A stretch of DNA of 9,472 bases, taken from contig JAIOXC010000051.1 of NCBI GenBank assembly GCA_021741795.1, forward strand, positions 1 to 9,472. The letters run 5' to 3'. Below are positions 6,318 to 9,472 of this stretch, piece after piece. Under the pieces are notes generated by a model that had not been told where the DNA came from, made no database searches, and saw only the letters and a list, made by a program, of their open reading frames with translations. The translations under genes and the position numbers were made by a program. Numbering within the stretch: position 1 is the first letter of the stretch; every line of letters starts with the position of its first letter. The DNA is from Ilumatobacteraceae bacterium. GTDB taxonomy: Bacteria; Actinomycetota; Acidimicrobiia; Acidimicrobiales; Ilumatobacteraceae.

Positions 6318-7715
6318 ATGTCATTAGCGGGTGAATCAAACAACGACACACGATCAGTGCAACGCAGCACGCAACGTGTGCCGCCGCACAACCTAGATGC
6401 CGAATCTTCACTCTTGGGTGCGATGTTGTTGTCGCGTGACGCGGTTGCAGCTGCACTTGAACGCGGTGTGCTACCTGACGAGTTTTATAAACCCATTCAC
6501 CGCCATATTTTTGATGCAATTCGTTCGCTCAATACGGGTGGCGAGCCGGTTGATGCAGTCACGGTTGCAGAAGAGCTCCGACGCGCGGGCACACTCGACA
6601 CTATTGGTGGTCTTGATGCACTGCTGACGTTGCAAAACGCAACGCCAGCGATCACCAGCGCCGATCGCTACGCAAAGATTGTGCGCGACACCGCACGCCT
6701 TCGTCGATTGATTGGCGCAGCATCCGATATTGCCGAGATTGCGTTCAACGAGCCGGACGATGTTGATAAAGCAATTGATGATGCAGAGAGCAAGATTTTT
6801 GATATCGGTGAGAGCCATGTTGGTGACAACGCCGAAAAAGTCAACGTGCTGATCGATCAAGCGATCGAAAAACTGCAAACACTTGTTGACAACAAAGGCG
6901 CCATCACCGGTGTGCCAACAGGTTTTGCCGACCTCGACAAGGTGTTGCTTGGCTTGCAGCCTGGCACGCTCAACATCGTCGGAGCTCGTCCTGCCATGGG
7001 CAAGAGTGCGTTCGCACTTGGACTCGCAGTGCATGCTGCACAAACACTGATGCAACCCGTGCTGTTCTTTTCCCTAGAAATGGGTAAAGCCGAACTTGCG
7101 CAACGTATTTTGTCGAGCGAAGCACGCGTAGACAGCCAGTTGTTGCGCACCGGTCGTCCATCAGCAAATGACTGGACAAAGATCAGCCACGCCGTTGGTC
7201 GACTCGACATTCCTTTGATCATTGATGACAGTGCCGGCACGTCGGTCGGTCAAATTCGCGCCAAAGCACGTCGCACCATCAGTCGCGATGGCGGGCTTGC
7301 ACTCATCGTGATCGACTATTTGCAGTTGATGGGCGGTGACGGTCGACCAGAAAATCGCCAGTTGGAAGTGAGCGAGATCAGCCGAAAACTCAAGTTGTTG
7401 GCTCGCGAGTTCAATGTGCCGGTTTTGGCCTTAAGTCAGTTGAGTCGCCAACTTGAGTCACGCACCGAAAAGCGCCCAACACTTTCCGACTTACGCGAGT
7501 CTGGCGCACTCGAGCAGGACGCTGACGTGGTGATGTTCTTGTATCGCGGCGAAATTTATGATCAGGATCCCAACCTGAAGGGTTCTGCCGAAATCACTGT
7601 CGCCAAGCACCGTGCCGGACCATTGGGCACTGCGCGACTGGCGTGGCTCTCGACATACACCCGCTTTGAGAGCGTGGCTTCAGATCCTGTTGTCGATGCT
7701 GCACTTCGCAACTAG
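6318..7715 (+). CDS. dnaB: replicative DNA helicase DnaB
   Basis: DnaB is the hexameric 5'-3' helicase that unwinds DNA at the replication fork and binds primase. The 465-residue protein has the N-terminal domain (about 20-125, 'VPPHNLDAESSLLGAMLLS'), a linker helix, and a RecA-like ATPase domain from about 190. That domain holds Walker A GARPAMGKS (222-230, Lys229), 'FFSLEM' with the likely catalytic Glu254, Walker B 'LIVIDYLQLM' (329-338), 'LSDLRESGALEQDADVVMFL' (399-418), and 'AKHRAGPLGTARL' (429-441) with the probable arginine finger. No intein is present, unlike the M. tuberculosis dnaB. The ATG at 6318 follows an AAGG (6307-6310) by 7 bases. A DnaA box lies just upstream, and a small membrane-protein gene follows only 3 bases after the stop. 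This continues the usual rpsF-ssb-rpsR-rplI-dnaB order of actinobacteria. Confidence 0.97.
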   Translation: MSLAGESNNDTRSVQRSTQRVPPHNLDAESSLLGAMLLSRDAVAAALERGVLPDEFYKPIHRHIFDAIRSLNTGGEPVDAVTVAEELRRAGTLDTIGGLDALLTLQNATPAITSADRYAKIVRDTARLRRLIGAASDIAEIAFNEPDDVDKAIDDAESKIFDIGESHVGDNAEKVNVLIDQAIEKLQTLVDNKGAITGVPTGFADLDKVLLGLQPGTLNIVGARPAMGKSAFALGLAVHAAQTLMQPVLFFSLEMGKAELAQRILSSEARVDSQLLRTGRPSANDWTKISHAVGRLDIPLIIDDSAGTSVGQIRAKARRTISRDGGLALIVIDYLQLMGGDGRPENRQLEVSEISRKLKLLAREFNVPVLALSQLSRQLESRTEKRPTLSDLRESGALEQDADVVMFLYRGEIYDQDPNLKGSAEITVAKHRAGPLGTARLAWLSTYTRFESVASDPVVDAALRN

Positions 7716-7718
7716 CGC

Positions 7719-7940
7719 ATGTTTCTCGGCGAAGACTTACTTGCGTATTTAGTGCTCGCTCTTGGAGGGGCAATGTGCGTTGGCAATGTGCTGGCCATCG
7801 TGAGACCACCGAGTGCAACAAAGAAAACCAAACATGCAAGTGATGACCTCGACCGAGCACCAATTGCGCGCACTATCACGATGGCGCTCGTTGGTGGTGT
7901 TGCAGCCGCCTGGGCCCTTGTCAGTTTGTTGAGCGGGTGA
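7719..7940 (+). CDS. small two-helix membrane protein coupled to dnaB
   Basis: I do not recognise this 73-residue protein. It has two hydrophobic segments, about 7-28 ('LLAYLVLALGGAMCVGNVLA') and about 52-72 ('ITMALVGGVAAAWALVSLL'), joined by a polar, Lys-rich loop 'RPPSATKKTKHASDDLDRAP'. By the positive-inside rule the loop should be cytoplasmic, with both termini outside. The ATG starts 3 bases after the dnaB stop, so translation is probably coupled, though no Shine-Dalgarno is evident. Two well-formed helices and the tight spacing argue for a real gene. Its last 9 bases overlap the 3' end of the convergent tRNA-Gly gene, the TGA stop lying inside the tRNA. No function can be assigned. Confidence 0.72.
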   Translation: MFLGEDLLAYLVLALGGAMCVGNVLAIVRPPSATKKTKHASDDLDRAPIARTITMALVGGVAAAWALVSLLSG

Positions 7941-8002
7941 CGGGAATCGAACCCGCGTTCTCAGCTTGGGAAGCTGATGTTCTACCTCTGAACTACACCC
8001 GC
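7932..8002 (-). tRNA. tRNA-Gly (anticodon CCC)
   Basis: The minus strand folds into a full cloverleaf. The acceptor stem GCGGGTG pairs perfectly with CACCCGC; the D arm is GTTC-AGAGGTA-GAAC; the anticodon stem TCAGC/GCTGA encloses the loop TTCCCAA, giving anticodon CCC, which reads GGG; a short variable loop GAAC follows; the T arm is GCGGG-TTCGATT-CCCGT. The discriminator base is U, as usual for bacterial tRNA-Gly. The next bases are CAA, so CCA is not encoded and must be added after transcription. The 3' end overlaps the last 9 bases of the convergent small membrane-protein gene. Confidence 0.96.
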
Positions 8003-8015
8003 GAAACCGTTGTAG

Positions 8016-8021
8016 AGAGTA
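8016..8021 (-). promoter_or_regulatory. candidate -10 element for tRNA-Gly
   Basis: Read on the minus strand, TACTCT fits the TANNNT -10 pattern and ends 13 bases before the mature tRNA 5' end, which would give a 5' leader of about 6-7 bases. A weak -35-like TTCAAC (8042-8037) lies 15 bases upstream, shorter than the ideal spacing. Support is positional only. Confidence 0.3.
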
Positions 8022-8087
8022 CCAATCCGAAATGAAGTTGAAATACCCATTGCTTAACTGGCTAGGCGTTCGGGGGGCAGTTTTAGA

Positions 8088-8093
8088 TAGTGT
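8088..8093 (+). promoter_or_regulatory. candidate -10 element (TAGTGT) for leaderless dcd
   Basis: TAGTGT fits TANNNT and ends 8 bases before the dcd GTG start at 8102. No Shine-Dalgarno is near that start; the only G-rich run (8072-8077) is about 24 bases away. The same layout is seen at pcnA. No convincing -35 element is visible. Confidence 0.32.
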
Positions 8094-8101
8094 GCTTCGT
8101 T

Positions 8102-8665
8102 GTGATCCTGTCTGACAAAAGTATCCGCGAGGCCCTTGCCGCGAAAAGAATTATCATTGACCCACTCGACGAGTCGTGCCTGCAGCCGTCGTCGATTGAC
8201 GTCAAAGTATCCAATTTGTTCAGGGTGTTTCGCAATCACACAGCCGCAGTCATCGATGTCAAGAAAGATCTTGCAGATCTCACCGAGTTGGTCGAAGTTC
8301 CACAAGACGGTGTGTTTATGTTGCACCCAGGCGAATTTGTTTTGGGTTCAACACTTGAGCGAGTCGCAATTGCTGACGATCTGGTCGCTCGCGTTGAGGG
8401 CAAGAGCTCGCTCGGCCGACTTGGCTTATTGATTCATTCAACTGCAGGGTTTATCGATGCTGGCTTTGATGGCCACATCACACTCGAGTTATCAAATGTG
8501 GCCAATCTGCCAATCACCTTGTATCCAAACATGAAGATTGGTCAAGTGAGTTTCATGACAATGACAACTCCTGCCGACAATCCGTATGGCAAGGGTGCAC
8601 GTGGCTCAAAATATCAGGGTCAGCGCGGGCCGACCCCAAGTCGCTACTTCGAAAACTTTCGCTAG
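8102..8665 (+). CDS. dcd: bifunctional dCTP deaminase/dUTPase
   Basis: The enzyme converts dCTP to dUMP, ammonia and pyrophosphate, supplying dUMP for thymidylate synthesis while keeping dUTP low. The 187-residue protein matches the actinobacterial form closely: 'MILSDKSIREALAAKRIIID' (1-20), 'QPSSIDVKVSNLFRVF' (28-43), 'LHPGEFVLGSTLE' (74-86), 'VEGKSSLGRLGLLIHSTAGF' (98-117), 'GHITLELSNVANLPITLYP' (124-142, likely catalytic Glu129) and 'GSKYQGQRGPTPSRYFENF' (168-186). The HSTAGFID-type motif and the QGQRGPTPSR tail are those of the bifunctional M. tuberculosis and Methanocaldococcus enzymes; E. coli Dcd, which only deaminates, has HVTAHRID there. GTG at 8102 is chosen because the family starts MxLSD; a GTG four codons upstream (8090) would add an atypical N-terminus. 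It may be translated from a leaderless mRNA. Its stop abuts the stop of the convergent Fe-S gene. Confidence 0.95.
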   Translation: MILSDKSIREALAAKRIIIDPLDESCLQPSSIDVKVSNLFRVFRNHTAAVIDVKKDLADLTELVEVPQDGVFMLHPGEFVLGSTLERVAIADDLVARVEGKSSLGRLGLLIHSTAGFIDAGFDGHITLELSNVANLPITLYPNMKIGQVSFMTMTTPADNPYGKGARGSKYQGQRGPTPSRYFENFR

Positions 8666-9472
8666 TTAGTTGCCGGCAGCAGGAACTGCGAGTGGCGCTG
8701 GCCGCTCAGCATTTATCCGCTCACCGTTTTCGAGTGCGTCCAGCAAGTGGATGGCAATGTCTGCGACCTTGACTTCGGTCTCTTCTTTGCCAGCACCCTT
8801 CACACCGTCATCCAGCATGATGTAACAGAACGGACACGCTGTTGCGACGCGACTTGCACCAGTTGCAATTGCTTCTGCTGCTCGCTCATCGTTGATCTTT
8901 GTGCCGATGTTTTCTTCCATCCACATGCGTGCTCCACCAGCGCCGCAACACATTCCGGTAGTTCCGTTGCGCGGCATTTCAACAAGGTCAGCACCTTTAA
9001 TTGAACTGACAACATTGCGTGGTGCCAAGTACACATCGTTGTGGCGTCCGAGGTAACACGAGTCGTGATAGGTAATGCGCTCTTCGAGAGTTGCATTGCT
9101 CACATCCAACTTGCCACTGTCAATCAAATGCTCAAGCAACTGTGAGTGGTGAATCACTTCGTACGTGCCACCCAACTGTGGGTATTCGTTTGCAAGAGTG
9201 TTGAAGCAGTGTGGGCACTGCGTGATGATCTTGCGTACGCCCATGCCGTTCAGCATCTCGATGTTTGGCATTGCCAACATTTGGAACAAGTATTCGTTGC
9301 CACTGCGTCGGGCACTGTCGCCGGTGCACATTTCACTCGGTCCAAGTATCGCCACATCGACGCCTGCGCGCTTGAGCAACTTGGCCATCGACTGTGTGAC
9401 TTTTTTGTTCTTGTCATCAAAACTGCCAGCACAGCCAACCCAGTACAAGTACTCGTGGTTAAACGCCGCGCC
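8666..9472 (-). CDS. CCG-domain (heterodisulfide reductase-related) Fe-S protein, C-terminal part
   Basis: This is the C-terminal 268 residues of a longer minus-strand protein; the frame is open to the right edge, so the true start lies outside the window. It carries the paired cysteine-rich domains of HdrB/GlpC-type Fe-S oxidoreductases. The first repeat has 'YWVGCAG' (Cys14), 'EMCTGD' (Cys49) and 'QCPHC' (86-89). The second has 'YHDSCYLGR' (Cys139), 'GMCCGAGG' (CCG at 175-177) and 'ACPFC' (213-216). The canonical CCG is therefore kept only in the second repeat. The sequence 'YWVGCAGSFDD...CTGDSARRSGNEYLFQ' resembles the large actinobacterial Fe-S reductases such as mycobacterial Rv0338c, which also have N-terminal membrane helices and a 4Fe-4S ferredoxin domain; those parts would lie beyond the edge. 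The role is probably electron transfer at the membrane, with partners unknown. A short Pro/Ala tail ends the protein. Confidence 0.88.
   Translation of the reverse strand, partial: GAAFNHEYLYWVGCAGSFDDKNKKVTQSMAKLLKRAGVDVAILGPSEMCTGDSARRSGNEYLFQMLAMPNIEMLNGMGVRKIITQCPHCFNTLANEYPQLGGTYEVIHHSQLLEHLIDSGKLDVSNATLEERITYHDSCYLGRHNDVYLAPRNVVSSIKGADLVEMPRNGTTGMCCGAGGARMWMEENIGTKINDERAAEAIATGASRVATACPFCYIMLDDGVKGAGKEETEVKVADIAIHLLDALENGERINAERPAPLAVPAAGN

Noticed and set aside
8090..8101. dcd start at GTG 8090
   Set aside because: It adds four residues (MCFV) before the conserved MxLSD start; GTG 8102 matches the family.

Overview
The window looks like a chromosomal housekeeping region of an actinobacterium, most likely of the class Acidimicrobiia (freshwater or marine relatives of Ilumatobacter). 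The evidence is an actinobacterial gene set (a DUF6049-like secreted protein, an HD-domain CCA-adding enzyme, DUF5318, a bifunctional dCTP deaminase/dUTPase, and a CCG-domain iron-sulfur reductase of the Rv0338c type), a base composition near 50% GC, and frequent GTG starts. The class is inferred from protein character and gene order only. No mobile element, CRISPR array, phage gene or defence locus was seen.

Layout. 1-2297 (minus strand): a large signal-peptide-bearing, membrane-anchored DUF6049-like protein, followed 24 bases later by the 5' part of a DegV-family gene that runs off the left edge. 2376-4312 (plus): pcnA (tRNA CCA-adding enzyme) and a DUF5318 zinc-ribbon protein, probably co-transcribed. 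4313-4440: a 128-base leader with a long inverted repeat that would hide the rpsF ribosome binding site. 4441-6211 (plus): the conserved block rpsF-ssb-rpsR-rplI, with good Shine-Dalgarno sequences before ssb, rpsR and rplI. 6212-6317: a 106-base gap holding a perfect DnaA-box 9-mer. 6318-7940 (plus): dnaB and a tightly coupled two-helix membrane protein. 7932-8002 (minus): tRNA-Gly(CCC), whose 3' end overlaps the end of the membrane-protein gene. 8102-8665 (plus): dcd. 8666-9472 (minus): the C-terminal part of a CCG-domain Fe-S protein, entering from the right edge.

The genes serve translation (S6, S18, L9, tRNA-Gly, CCA addition), replication (SSB, the DnaB helicase, dUMP supply through Dcd) and the cell envelope or redox metabolism (DUF6049-like protein, Fe-S reductase). 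The encoded tRNA lacks a genomic CCA end, so it depends on an enzyme such as the PcnA encoded about 5 kb away.

The points most worth a second look are regulatory or local oddities: the rpsF leader (possible S6:S18 autoregulation), the DnaA box before dnaB, an S18 protein lacking its zinc cysteines and carrying a 66-residue C-terminal extension, and two GTG-start genes that look leaderless. I did not find a convincing wholly new system.
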